Part shown: piece by piece, positions 17,118 to 25,430 of the stretch
Layout of the letters: the number at the start of each line of letters is the position of its first letter
Position numbering within the stretch: position 1 is the stretch's first letter
Translations under genes and position numbers: made by a program
Assembly: GCA_964471225.1 (NCBI GenBank)
Contig: CAYYEZ010000042.1
Span: 1-64,000, forward strand
Reading direction: 5' to 3'
From: JAGVJT01 sp964471225
GTDB lineage: Bacteria > Pseudomonadota > Gammaproteobacteria > Legionellales > Legionellaceae
Length of the DNA stretch: 64,000 nt
Notes under the pieces: model-generated
Seen by the model: the letters and a program-made list of their open reading frames with translations, nothing else
Database searches by the model: none
Told to the model about the DNA's origin: nothing

Positions 17118-17888
17118 TTAAGAAAAATTATACTGAACACCAAACAATACAGAGTTAATCGTTGGGTTATTCAAGCTTAAATTCACACCACCAATCCGAA
17201 CCGCTCCAGAAGTGAGGTCCATATTACCACCTGATGAGAGTGTTCCGCCAAAAGCATGCATCCATGAAGCGGTAACAGACCAATCTTCACTATAATGATA
17301 AGCTCCACCCAATTTGATTTCAGGCATCACCTGACCAACATTGGTATTGATTGTCTGAGTAGCCCCTTTTACAAAATTTTGTTGACGATTGTTTCCTGTC
17401 AACACCGCATTTGAACTTACACTGATTCTTGAGCGCATATTTTCAAGTAACGCACCTGCTTTGAAAAAGAGATCATATTTAGGTCTAACATAACTAATTC
17501 CGCCTAACAAATCCAAACCATACTGATCAAAGCTGCCACTAAATATGGGTTGATCCAATTTTATTTGTGCACCGTTGTAATGAATAATCGGATTTACCGC
17601 AATGTGATCGTTATAAATCAATCCACCCTCAAAACTTAATGCAAACTTTTCAGAGATCTGACGCATCAATCCTGCAGCCAAACGACCACCCCAGCCTTGA
17701 TTTTGAATATCTGAAGTAATTGTTGCATTAGTTAGCCTCATACTCATGCCTTCTACTTGAGGCCACGAATAGGCAGCTTCACCAAGTATAAACGGCTTTA
17801 AATTGTAAGACTCAACAGGCCCCATATCGCCCGCATAAGAAGCTGCACACGCTAAAAGCATGCTAGACAGTAATACTTTATTCCGCAT
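17118..17888 (-). CDS. Outer-membrane beta-barrel protein
   Basis: 256 aa from MRNKVLLSSM, with GGAGA 6 nt upstream. A signal peptide (about 1-20, cleavage after ASYA) leads to a mature protein rich in alternating polar/apolar segments typical of 8- to 10-strand barrels, such as LSFEGGLIYNDHI, LDLLGGISY and SWMHAFGGTLSS. It ends in VLFGVQYNFS, which is close to the usual aromatic end that directs BAM-dependent insertion, though the last residue is Ser. It resembles the opacity/Omp25-like barrels of intracellular gammaproteobacteria in style, but no specific family was recognised. It is transcribed alone and closed by a strong terminator. Confidence 0.75.
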   Translation of the reverse strand: MRNKVLLSSMLLACAASYAGDMGPVESYNLKPFILGEAAYSWPQVEGMSMRLTNATITSDIQNQGWGGRLAAGLMRQISEKFALSFEGGLIYNDHIAVNPIIHYNGAQIKLDQPIFSGSFDQYGLDLLGGISYVRPKYDLFFKAGALLENMRSRISVSSNAVLTGNNRQQNFVKGATQTINTNVGQVMPEIKLGGAYHYSEDWSVTASWMHAFGGTLSSGGNMDLTSGAVRIGGVNLSLNNPTINSVLFGVQYNFS

Positions 17889-17898
17889 AGATGTCTCC

Positions 17899-17916
17899 AT
17901 TATTATTATTATTATT
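17899..17916. repeat. (ATT)6 microsatellite upstream of the OMP gene
   Basis: Six tandem ATT units (AAT on the coding strand) lie directly in front of the ribosome-binding site of the outer-membrane protein. Unit-number changes would alter the spacing between promoter and start codon. Confidence 0.85.
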
Positions 17917-17954
17917 CAACCATATCAGTCCAATATATGATTGCCTTTTGTAAA

Positions 17955-18026
17955 TTAATCAACACCAGCCGGATCAATCTGATTGGATCTCCTACCAGTA
18001 TGACCTGGTCTTTTTAGATTGTCCAT
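17955..18026 (-). CDS. Possible 23-residue peptide
   Basis: A short open frame, MDNLKRPGHTGRRSNQIDPAGVD, on the same strand as, and downstream of, the 56-residue peptide gene. The upstream ribosome-binding site is weak (TAAGAA). It contains the self-complementary stretch ACCAG/CTGGT, so the DNA could equally be a hairpin downstream of the peptide gene. I do not recognise a family; it may be a second small peptide or chance. Confidence 0.25.
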   Translation of the reverse strand: MDNLKRPGHTGRRSNQIDPAGVD

Positions 18027-18073
18027 AGGTTCTTAAAATTATCTTGACATAGATAAATTGATTTTAAATTAAC

Positions 18074-18244
18074 CTAACTCCCTGTAGCCACCATTCCATG
18101 ACTACCCTCGTTCAACTTTGAGGTAACCGCTCCTTCAATATTAAGGGTATTAGGCAAACGATAAAGGATAGGTTGCTGATATTTTCGGCGTTTATCCGTC
18201 AACTCGACCTGGACCGTTGGTTCTATGGATAGTTTATCTGGCAT
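18074..18244 (-). CDS. Putative RiPP precursor peptide (YxxPxL leader motif)
   Basis: A 56-residue reading frame with a good ribosome-binding site (TAGGA, 7 nt from ATG). It begins MPDKLSIEPTVQVEL and has a basic turn KRRK followed by YQQPIL at residues 22-27. This matches the YxxPxL part of leader peptides bound by PqqD-like recognition domains in lasso and related RiPP systems, often written KK-Y-x-x-P-x-L. After it come a Gly (38) and Thr (41), then a small polar C-terminal part rich in Gly, Ser and Asn and ending in a Ser. A core from Gly38 would place a Glu at core position 9, a geometry allowed for lasso rings, but the usual Thr at -2 is absent. It lies 50 nt downstream of a secreted Cys-rich protein gene. 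Modifying genes are not adjacent; a PqqD-like gene, an HprK-like kinase and a sulfotransferase lie at 41-43 kb. The coding call is probable; the RiPP call is inference. Confidence 0.5.
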   Translation of the reverse strand: MPDKLSIEPTVQVELTDKRRKYQQPILYRLPNTLNIEGAVTSKLNEGSHGMVATGS

Positions 18245-18294
18245 GAAAATTCCTACTAAGTATTCATATTATCAATATCAGTGCTCATAATGTA

Positions 18295-18759
18295 CTAATT
18301 AGGCAAAGTAATCGCAATAGGAACACTGGTTGTGCTGCAAGTCGCGTTATTATTATCACACGTTGTATTTGACCAAGAGGCGTTAGAGGATACCAATGTG
18401 CCATTGCAATTGATTTCACCAATTGTAGGGGATAGATTCAATGGCAAGGTCATCGAACAGCCGCAAACATTACTATAAAAATTGAACATTGATGTACTAG
18501 TAATGTGGTATGTATGCCCAGGCCGAAGTACCAGCATCCCTGTTGCCGAAGGACTATTACAAGGACCAGGATTGCACTCGGTCTGTCCCGTCAAAGCATC
18601 GTGCAAAAGAGAAGAAGGGCTCACCGTACAGTCCGAGCCGGTTGGATCTGTGATAAACACAAAATCACCAGAAGCACCGAGTCCTTTCCTAATCATAAAA
18701 TTCGCCCACGAACATGACCAAAATGACGTGAATATCAAAACTAAAATATATTTCTTCAC
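18295..18759 (-). CDS. Secreted Cys-rich small protein, unknown function
   Basis: About 154 aa if it starts at the GTG at 18759 (AGAGGG about 10 nt upstream); an in-frame TTG at 18822 would add 21 residues that do not look like signal peptide. A hydrophobic segment KKYILVLIFTSFWSCSWA looks like a Sec signal peptide cut before NFMIRKG. The mature part has several Cys, including CNPGPC and CGC, many Ser/Thr/Asn, and is probably periplasmic or exported with disulfides. No family was recognised. It is the gene just upstream of the 56-residue peptide, on the same strand, and may share its transcript. Confidence 0.6.
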   Translation of the reverse strand: MKKYILVLIFTSFWSCSWANFMIRKGLGASGDFVFITDPTGSDCTVSPSSLLHDALTGQTECNPGPCNSPSATGMLVLRPGHTYHITSTSMFNFYSNVCGCSMTLPLNLSPTIGEINCNGTLVSSNASWSNTTCDNNNATCSTTSVPIAITLPN

Positions 18760-18929
18760 GAGGAAGGTCCCTCTATTACTGCACAAGAATTTTATGCTAC
18801 AGGAGGAATAAAATATAGACAATGCATCTGTCCAAATTAAGTAATAAAAATAATCACTCTCTCTTGTTTATTCATAACACAACTGATAAAGTAGATTTTT
18901 TGTTCACTTTGTTTATAAGGTATAATTAT

Positions 18930-20567
18930 ATGGGCAGCACACAGCAAGCATTCCCATCTACGATGTTTGCAAAAACATTCGCGGAGGATAAACAGCAGTT
19001 TTTTAGCTATCAGAAAACGTCGGCATTAGCTAAAAAAAACCTTAAAGAGATCGCACAACGTGCTCGTTCGCACGACTATGGATTTTTATCGACACAACGT
19101 TTCCCAATAGAAGAAGAGTTCCGTCATTTATATCGCGTCCTCAATGACGAAGAAAGGACGCAAGAAAAGGACACTTGGCTGTATTGCTACTACTGCTGCA
19201 TTATGCTGTCTGAGTATTATAAAGCGCATCAATACAACAGTCCCGAAAAATATGCTGAGTACTTAAAAACTGCGGAAACTATCGAGCACTATTACACAAC
19301 AGGCGCCTTCCCTAAAGAAAAGTTACGCACGTGGAAAGAGCATTTAAAAGCTGATATCGATGATTTGCTTTCTACCCCATTTCACCTGTCAAAACTGAGA
19401 GGTTGGCTTGGATTTTCTAACGCTTATCGTATCGCGTTTACATTTTCACGTCTCACTGATCAAGAATTTTTTCTGACACTGAACAAATATGCGAATTTTT
19501 TGAATAACAACTTACATATTCCTTTTGATCTTGACGAAATGAATCGAAAGATTAATGCGCCAACGGCAACCTTTCGAGCGCTCAGTGTCGGTCTCTTTGC
19601 CTCTCGTTTTTTGATAAATCTAAGTCTTGTCATTAAACATACGTTGTTTCCAACTGACGGTGAGAGCACTATTCCGGCATCAGCACGATTTTATCAAGAG
19701 ATCAAAAAACGTTATCCGCAACTTCTCAATGATTTGGTTTGGGCAACGATTAATGCACTGACAAATTATGCGGATTTTTTTAAAATTCCAGCCCCTATCG
19801 CCACTGGATTACTGATCACAGGTTTAAGCTTTGACTTTGCACTTTTGGTCTATCGATTGAAGGATGCTGAAAGAGATCACCGAAATAAACTTTCACAGTA
19901 TATGCAAGAAAAACAACTCATACAATCTCGCTTGCACCAATTACTCAAGAGCAAAACCGCAACTAAAAAAGAACTCTTGATCTTGCAACAACGATTAGCT
20001 TGTATCGACGCACAAATAGATGAACAGCGACTTAAGTTTTATGTTTTACAAAATAATTTTTATGCAAACTTAGCCGCTGCAACCTTGATTGTGTCTGGAT
20101 TTACACTTTCAATGCTTGTCGCAGCACCTGCCGCAGTCGGTGCCTGTTATCTTCTGATTGTGATTGGTACAGCACTTTATATCTCGGCTGACCAGTACAG
20201 CGAATATCGTGAAAAATCACTAAGACAAGAGCGTATCATTTTGAATGGTCAGACAAAAGGACTGACAGAAGCCAAACAAGACACCGCATTAGCTTGGAAC
20301 AACTTTGCAACATCAATGATCAAAAATACTGTTGTACCACTTTTGATTATGGGTACTTTGGCGTTTAGCTGGCAGGCCGCACTGGTCTTATTAGTACTTT
20401 TTGTTACGCATGAATATGCCTCTAAGTACAAAAAGACAGATGCAGCTTATAAAGCACAAACACTATTCACAGTAAGAGAAAAAACATCAGCAGAAGATAA
20501 AATGGCCTTGAAACAAGAATCATCAAACCATCCTCAACCGTCATCGCTCGTCTGCATGCCCGCTTAA
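18930..20567 (+). CDS. Orphan multi-pass membrane protein with coiled coil
   Basis: No family recognised. About 545 aa from the preferred start MGSTQQAFP; an in-frame ATG at 18822 adds 36 AT-rich, Asn-rich residues and its AGGAGG is 15 nt away. From the preferred start, a soluble alpha-helical N-terminal half (about 1-230) with a hydrophobic segment near LSVGLFASRFLINLS is followed by a membrane helix near IPAPIATGLLITGL, a Gln/Lys/Glu-rich coiled coil, and two further hydrophobic blocks (NLAAATLIVSGFTLSMLVAAP and TVVPLLIMGTLAFSW). The long cytosolic-type coiled coil between membrane segments resembles lineage-specific proteins of Legionella-like bacteria. Transcribed alone, divergent from the secreted protein gene. 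Confidence 0.7.
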   Translation: MGSTQQAFPSTMFAKTFAEDKQQFFSYQKTSALAKKNLKEIAQRARSHDYGFLSTQRFPIEEEFRHLYRVLNDEERTQEKDTWLYCYYCCIMLSEYYKAHQYNSPEKYAEYLKTAETIEHYYTTGAFPKEKLRTWKEHLKADIDDLLSTPFHLSKLRGWLGFSNAYRIAFTFSRLTDQEFFLTLNKYANFLNNNLHIPFDLDEMNRKINAPTATFRALSVGLFASRFLINLSLVIKHTLFPTDGESTIPASARFYQEIKKRYPQLLNDLVWATINALTNYADFFKIPAPIATGLLITGLSFDFALLVYRLKDAERDHRNKLSQYMQEKQLIQSRLHQLLKSKTATKKELLILQQRLACIDAQIDEQRLKFYVLQNNFYANLAAATLIVSGFTLSMLVAAPAAVGACYLLIVIGTALYISADQYSEYREKSLRQERIILNGQTKGLTEAKQDTALAWNNFATSMIKNTVVPLLIMGTLAFSWQAALVLLVLFVTHEYASKYKKTDAAYKAQTLFTVREKTSAEDKMALKQESSNHPQPSSLVCMPA

Positions 20568-20574
20568 AAATATT

Positions 20575-20613
20575 TGCCCATCCAGTGTAGTTTAAAAACA
20601 CAAAAGATGGGCA
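20575..20613 (+). terminator. Inverted repeat after the orphan membrane protein
   Basis: TGCCCATC (20575-20582) pairs perfectly with GATGGGCA (20606-20613), with GTGT/ACAC able to pair inside the loop. It begins 8 nt after the stop codon. The following T-run is short, so termination is probable but not certain. Confidence 0.5.
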
Positions 20614-20668
20614 GTTTAAAAATCACATCAAAATCAATAAAGTTACTGTATTTTCATATTTTTCTCTT

Positions 20669-20674
20669 TATACT
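20669..20674 (+). promoter_or_regulatory. -10 box upstream of prkA
   Basis: TATACT, 30 nt before the prkA ATG, with no convincing -35 partner. In enterobacteria the yeaGH operon is under sigma-S/sigma-54 control; a -35-poor TATACT would fit sigma-S, but this is only suggestive. Confidence 0.35.
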
Positions 20675-20703
20675 GAAGGCAAGGGAAAAACGGAGAATAG
20701 GGA

Positions 20704-22635
20704 ATGGCTACTCAAGAGTTTTTGGAAGAATACACCCGTCGATACGCAGATAATAAAGCAGAAGAGCTTAGTCTCACTGAATACTTAGACCTTTGTAAAA
20801 CAGATCCATCCGCTTATGCAAATCCGGCGGAACGACTACTTATGGCTATTGGTGAGCCAGAAATGCTTGACACTCGCCATGACCCAATTTTGTCACGTAT
20901 TTTCTCAAATAAAATTATTCCGCGTTATGAAGTATTCAAAGAATTTTATGGCATGGAAGAAGCAATCGAGCAAATTGTTGGATTTTTAAAACACTCGGCT
21001 CAAGGTTTAGAGGAAACTAAGCAAGTACTTTATCTGCTTGGTCCTGTTGGCGGTGGTAAATCCTCTCTTGCAGAGAAACTCAAAGAACTCATGCAAAAAG
21101 TTCCTTTTTATGCCATTAAAGGGTCACCTGTTTTTGATTCTCCGTTGTCTTTGTTTAATTACGAAGAAGACGCATCTTTACTTTTTGAAGAGTATGGCAT
21201 TGCCCCGCGCTACCTTAGATACATCCTTTCTCCTTGGGCCGCAAAACGTCTAGAAGAATATAACGGAGATATTAACCAGTTTCGCGTTGTCAAAGTTAAA
21301 CCCTCAAAACTAAAGCAAATTGCGCTGGCAAAAACAGAGCCTGGCGACGAAAACAACCAAGATATCTCGTCATTGGTCGGTAAAATTGATATCAGAAAAT
21401 TAGAAGAATTTTCTCAAGATGATCCCGATGCCTATAGCTACTCTGGTGGACTATGTCGTGCAAACCGAGGTTTATTAGAGTTTGTGGAAATGTTTAAAGC
21501 ACCTATTAAGGTACTGCATCCGCTGCTTACTGCGACACAGGAAGGAAACTACAACGCAACCGAAGGACTCTCTTCGATTCCTTTCGAAGGAATTATTCTT
21601 GCTCACTCGAACGAGTCTGAATGGCAAGCTTTCCGTAACAACAAAAACAATGAAGCTTTTATCGATAGAATTAATATCGTTAAAGTACCCTACTGCTTGC
21701 GCGTCAGTGAAGAGTTAAAAATCTATCAAAAACTCATCGACAATAGCTCATTGAACAAAGCGCCTTGTGCACCTGGCACATTAGATATGCTGGCACAATT
21801 TGCCGTGCTCACTCGTCTTAAAGAGCCACAAAATTCGAGCATTTACTCGAAACTACGTGTATATAACGGAGAAAGCCTTAAAGACACGGATCCTAAAGCA
21901 AAGTCGTATCAAGAATATCGAGATACAGCAGGCGTTGATGAAGGGATGAATGGTATTTCAACACGCTTTGCTTTCAAAATTCTCTCTAAAGTCTTCAACT
22001 TTGATTTGGGTGAGGTCGCTGCGAACCCTGTGCATTTGCTTTACGTGCTCGAGCGACAAATTGAACAAGAGCAACTACCGCAAGAAGTACACGATAAATA
22101 TTTAAATTTTATCAAAGAATTTCTCTCGCCCAAATATGTTGAGTTTATTGGCAAAGAAATTCAAACAGCCTATCTTGAGTCTTACTCAGAATATGGTCAA
22201 AATATTTTCGATAGATATATTACTTACGCAGACTTCTGGATTCAAGATCAAGATTATCGTGATCCAGATACAGGAGAAATCTTCGATCGCGCAGCACTCA
22301 ATGCTGATCTAGAAAAAATAGAAAAACCCGCCGGCATATCTAATCCCAAAGACTTCCGAAATGAAGTCGTAAATTTTGTATTACGTGCGCGTGCGAATAA
22401 TAATGGTAAAAATCCGCGTTGGAATAGTTACGAAAAACTCAAAACAGTCATCGAGAAGAAAATGTTTACCAACACGGAAGACTTACTGCCTGTCATCTCA
22501 TTTAATGCAAAATCTTCAGAAGAGGATAAGAAAAAACATGCTGAATTCATTGCACGCATGATGGAAAAGGGTTACACCGCAAAACAAGTTCGACTGCTTT
22601 GCGAGTGGTACTTACGCGTTCGAAAATCGCAATAA
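20704..22635 (+). CDS. prkA: PrkA-family serine protein kinase (YeaG)
   Basis: AAA-domain protein with a C-terminal kinase-like domain, linked to nutrient stress and stationary-phase survival. 643 aa, nearly identical in length to E. coli YeaG (644). Walker A LGPVGGGKSS is at about residues 114-123. The opening (GEPEMLDTRHD...SRIFSNKIIPRYEVFKEFYGMEEAIE) is the typical PrkA N-terminus, and the gene is followed by yeaH and spoVR as in most Proteobacteria. Substrates are not known from the sequence. Confidence 0.95.
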   Translation: MATQEFLEEYTRRYADNKAEELSLTEYLDLCKTDPSAYANPAERLLMAIGEPEMLDTRHDPILSRIFSNKIIPRYEVFKEFYGMEEAIEQIVGFLKHSAQGLEETKQVLYLLGPVGGGKSSLAEKLKELMQKVPFYAIKGSPVFDSPLSLFNYEEDASLLFEEYGIAPRYLRYILSPWAAKRLEEYNGDINQFRVVKVKPSKLKQIALAKTEPGDENNQDISSLVGKIDIRKLEEFSQDDPDAYSYSGGLCRANRGLLEFVEMFKAPIKVLHPLLTATQEGNYNATEGLSSIPFEGIILAHSNESEWQAFRNNKNNEAFIDRINIVKVPYCLRVSEELKIYQKLIDNSSLNKAPCAPGTLDMLAQFAVLTRLKEPQNSSIYSKLRVYNGESLKDTDPKAKSYQEYRDTAGVDEGMNGISTRFAFKILSKVFNFDLGEVAANPVHLLYVLERQIEQEQLPQEVHDKYLNFIKEFLSPKYVEFIGKEIQTAYLESYSEYGQNIFDRYITYADFWIQDQDYRDPDTGEIFDRAALNADLEKIEKPAGISNPKDFRNEVVNFVLRARANNNGKNPRWNSYEKLKTVIEKKMFTNTEDLLPVISFNAKSSEEDKKKHAEFIARMMEKGYTAKQVRLLCEWYLRVRKSQ

Positions 22636-22650
22636 AAATAAAGGTTCCCT

Positions 22651-23919
22651 ATGAGCCAGGTGATTGATAGACGCCTTAATGCGGGCAAAAAAAGTACCGT
22701 AAATCGACAACGCTTTTTACGTCGATATAAAAATCAAATCAAAGAAGCTGTTTCCAATGCCATTGGGAAGCGAAGCATCACTGAAATCGACAAAGGAGAG
22801 AAAGTCACAATTCCCTCAAAAGATCTCAGTGAGCCTCGCTTTACTCGTGGCCAAGGAGGACATACTGAGCGTGTCCTCCCAGGAAATAACGAATATTTGG
22901 CGGGAGATAAAATCAAACGCAATGATGGCGAAGGCCAAGGCTCTGGCAGCGGCGGAAAAGCAAGTAACAGTGGTGAGGGTTCAGATGAGTTTTCTTTTGA
23001 TCTCTCTCGTGAGGAGTTCTTGGAGATTTATTTTGACGAACTCGAGCTTCCCGATTTAGTTAAAAAAGAGCTCGCTCAAATCAATACGTTTAAAACTGTT
23101 CGTGCTGGTGTAACGACTAGCGGCATGCCTACAAATCTAAACATCATCCGCTCAATGCGACAAGCCGTCAGTCGACGCATTGCGGTGACATCACCATATA
23201 AACGAGATCTAAAAAAAGCAACGCAAGCACTCGAAGAGCTCAACGCCACACCTGTTCCTGATGAAATAGAGCGCTTGCGTTTACAGGCACTCATTGCAAC
23301 GCTTATGAAAAAAATTAATGCAGCGCCGTTTATCGATACGATCGATTTACGTTACAACAACCGCACACGAATACCAGCACCCTCGACACAAGCAGTGATG
23401 TTTTGCATCATGGACGTGTCAGGCTCTATGGATGAAACAAAAAAAGAAATTGCGAAGCGATTTTTCATTTTGCTTTATTTATTTTTGACAAAAAATTACA
23501 ACAAAATTGAATTAGTTTTTATTCGACACCATACCTCCGCTAAAGAGGTCAATGAGGAAGATTTTTTCTACTCCAGAGAAACCGGGGGCACAGTTGTTTC
23601 AAGCGCACTGGAGTTAATGCATCAGATTATCTCTAAACGCTATCCGCCAGCCGCTTGGAATATTTACGCAGCACAAGCGTCCGACGGAGACAACTGGAAT
23701 GCAGACTCACCTTATTGCCTGGAAATTCTGCAAAATAAACTGATTCCAATGCTACAGTACTTCGCTTATATCGAAATCATGCCCAGACATCATCAAAGTC
23801 TTTGGGAAATGTATCAACAATTAGCGAAACAATTCCCTCAGTTCGCCATGGAAAACATTGATACCGTTGCAGACATCTATCCTGTTTTTAGAGCGCTCTT
23901 TAAAAGGAAAACTGTATGA
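22651..23919 (+). CDS. yeaH: YeaH, DUF444 VWA-like protein
   Basis: 422 aa. The N-terminus VIDRRLNAGKKSTVNRQRF is typical of YeaH/YhbH proteins, followed by a Gly/Ser-rich linker (about 90-110) and a C-terminal von Willebrand A-type domain with a metal-ion site DVSGSM and the later GGT motif (ETGGTVVSSAL). It is the partner gene of prkA in stress operons and lies 15 nt after it. The biochemical function is unknown; it works in the YeaG-YeaH signalling module in enterobacteria. Confidence 0.94.
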   Translation: MSQVIDRRLNAGKKSTVNRQRFLRRYKNQIKEAVSNAIGKRSITEIDKGEKVTIPSKDLSEPRFTRGQGGHTERVLPGNNEYLAGDKIKRNDGEGQGSGSGGKASNSGEGSDEFSFDLSREEFLEIYFDELELPDLVKKELAQINTFKTVRAGVTTSGMPTNLNIIRSMRQAVSRRIAVTSPYKRDLKKATQALEELNATPVPDEIERLRLQALIATLMKKINAAPFIDTIDLRYNNRTRIPAPSTQAVMFCIMDVSGSMDETKKEIAKRFFILLYLFLTKNYNKIELVFIRHHTSAKEVNEEDFFYSRETGGTVVSSALELMHQIISKRYPPAAWNIYAAQASDGDNWNADSPYCLEILQNKLIPMLQYFAYIEIMPRHHQSLWEMYQQLAKQFPQFAMENIDTVADIYPVFRALFKRKTV

Positions 23920-25430
23920 CAAAAAATAAGCCGCTTTCAGTCGGTGGAGAGTGGACCTTCGAGCTGATTCATGCGTATGACCAAGAAATTTCCCGCATCG
24001 CTAAAGATTTTAGATTAGATACCTATCCTAATCAAATTGAAGTCATCTCAGCAGAGCAAATGATAGACTCTTATGCTTCCGTCGGAATGCCTATCGGCTA
24101 CCATCACTGGTCTTTCGGAAAACATTTTGTGGGTGTCGAGAAAAGCTATCAGCGAGGCGAAATGGGTTTGGCGTATGAATTAGTTATCAATTCCAATCCC
24201 TGCATTGCTTATCTTATGGAAGAAAATACCATGCCTATGCAGGCATTAGTCATCGCGCATGCCTGTTATGGTCATAATTCATTTTTTAAAAACAATTATT
24301 TATTTAAAATGTGGACCTCAGCGGATGCAATTATCGATTATCTTGTCTTCGCCCGCCATTATATAAGCGAATGCGAAGAGAAGTATGGTATTGACGAAGT
24401 AGAGTCTATTTTAGACGCATGCCATGCGTTAATGAACTATGGTGTGGACCGATACAAGCATCCAGCAGGATTATCCTTACAGGAAGAAAAAATTCGTCAG
24501 CAAAATCGAGAGGCTTATCTCGAATCGCAAGTTAACGAATTATGGCGAACGATCCCGACACCCAAAAATCGCTCGAACGAACCTCAAAAAGCACGTTATC
24601 CAAGCGAGCCACAAGAGAACATCCTTTATTTTATTGAAAAAAACGCTCCTCTTCTCAAGCCTTGGCAGAGAGAAATTGTGCGAATTGTTCGAAAAATAGC
24701 GCAATATTTTTATCCCCAAGGTCAGACAAAGGTCATGAATGAGGGCTGGGCCTGTTTCTGGCATTACACTCTCCTGCACGCCCTTTATGACGAAGGTTTG
24801 GTCACTGATGAGTTTATGCTAGAGATACTAGCAAGCCACTCTAACGTGATTATGCAACTGCCTTACCACCATCCCTATTATAATGGGATTAATCCGTATG
24901 CACTCGGTTATGGCATGATGCAAGATATTAAACGCATTTGTGAGTCACCAACATCGGAAGACAAGCAATGGTTTCCTCATTTGGCAAATACAGACTGGCT
25001 TACAACACTAGACGGTGCAATGAGAAACTACAAAGACGAGAGCTTTATTTCACAATACCTTTCACCTAAATTAATGCGCGAAATGAAGTTTTTTCATATT
25101 ATTGATGATGATCAAAAACCAGAATATCTTGTACACGCGATTCACGATGATAGAGGATATGCACTTATTCGAGATGCGTTATCCAAGCAATATAACCTGG
25201 GCTATCTCGAACCAGACATCCAAGTTTTCGCCGTAGATTTGGAGGGCGACCGCTCACTATCACTACATTACACTCAACAAAACCGCGTTCCACTTGGCTC
25301 AACAACGGAAGAGGTTTTGAAGCATCTCCACACACTTTGGAAATTTCCTGTGATTTTAAAAACTATAGACATCAATGGAAATGTTATAGCAGAGCACCAG
25401 TGTCCTCCAAATGAGACATCAACTACTTAA
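23916..25430 (+). CDS. spoVR: SpoVR family protein (YcgB)
   Basis: 504 aa. The family hallmarks are present: YASVGMPIGYHHWSFGK, the stretch VIAHACYGHNSFFKNN, the zinc-like MNEGWACFWHY, and NPYALGYGMMQDIKR. It starts inside the yeaH stop (4-nt overlap), completing a prkA-yeaH-spoVR operon. SpoVR proteins act in spore cortex formation in Bacillus, but in Proteobacteria they belong to the same stress regulon as PrkA; the enzymatic role is unknown. Its end overlaps the convergent gene by 12 nt. Confidence 0.95.
   Translation: MTKNKPLSVGGEWTFELIHAYDQEISRIAKDFRLDTYPNQIEVISAEQMIDSYASVGMPIGYHHWSFGKHFVGVEKSYQRGEMGLAYELVINSNPCIAYLMEENTMPMQALVIAHACYGHNSFFKNNYLFKMWTSADAIIDYLVFARHYISECEEKYGIDEVESILDACHALMNYGVDRYKHPAGLSLQEEKIRQQNREAYLESQVNELWRTIPTPKNRSNEPQKARYPSEPQENILYFIEKNAPLLKPWQREIVRIVRKIAQYFYPQGQTKVMNEGWACFWHYTLLHALYDEGLVTDEFMLEILASHSNVIMQLPYHHPYYNGINPYALGYGMMQDIKRICESPTSEDKQWFPHLANTDWLTTLDGAMRNYKDESFISQYLSPKLMREMKFFHIIDDDQKPEYLVHAIHDDRGYALIRDALSKQYNLGYLEPDIQVFAVDLEGDRSLSLHYTQQNRVPLGSTTEEVLKHLHTLWKFPVILKTIDINGNVIAEHQCPPNETSTT

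Noticed and set aside
17993..18015. Plus-strand terminator ACCAG-CTGGT-T5
   Set aside because: Hairpin plus T-run is present, but no plus-strand gene precedes it; may be part of the 23-codon frame instead.
18074..18244. Canonical lasso peptide assignment for the small peptide
   Set aside because: No Thr at position -2 of a Gly-starting core and no lasso cyclase or protease gene nearby; kept only as a RiPP-like call.
18482..18811. Plus-strand frames opposite the secreted Cys-rich protein
   Set aside because: The minus-strand frame has a clean signal peptide; the plus frames do not.
18822..18929. N-terminal extension of the orphan membrane protein
   Set aside because: AT-rich, Asn-rich residues and an AGGAGG too distant (15 nt) from this ATG; ATG at 18930 preferred, though not proven.
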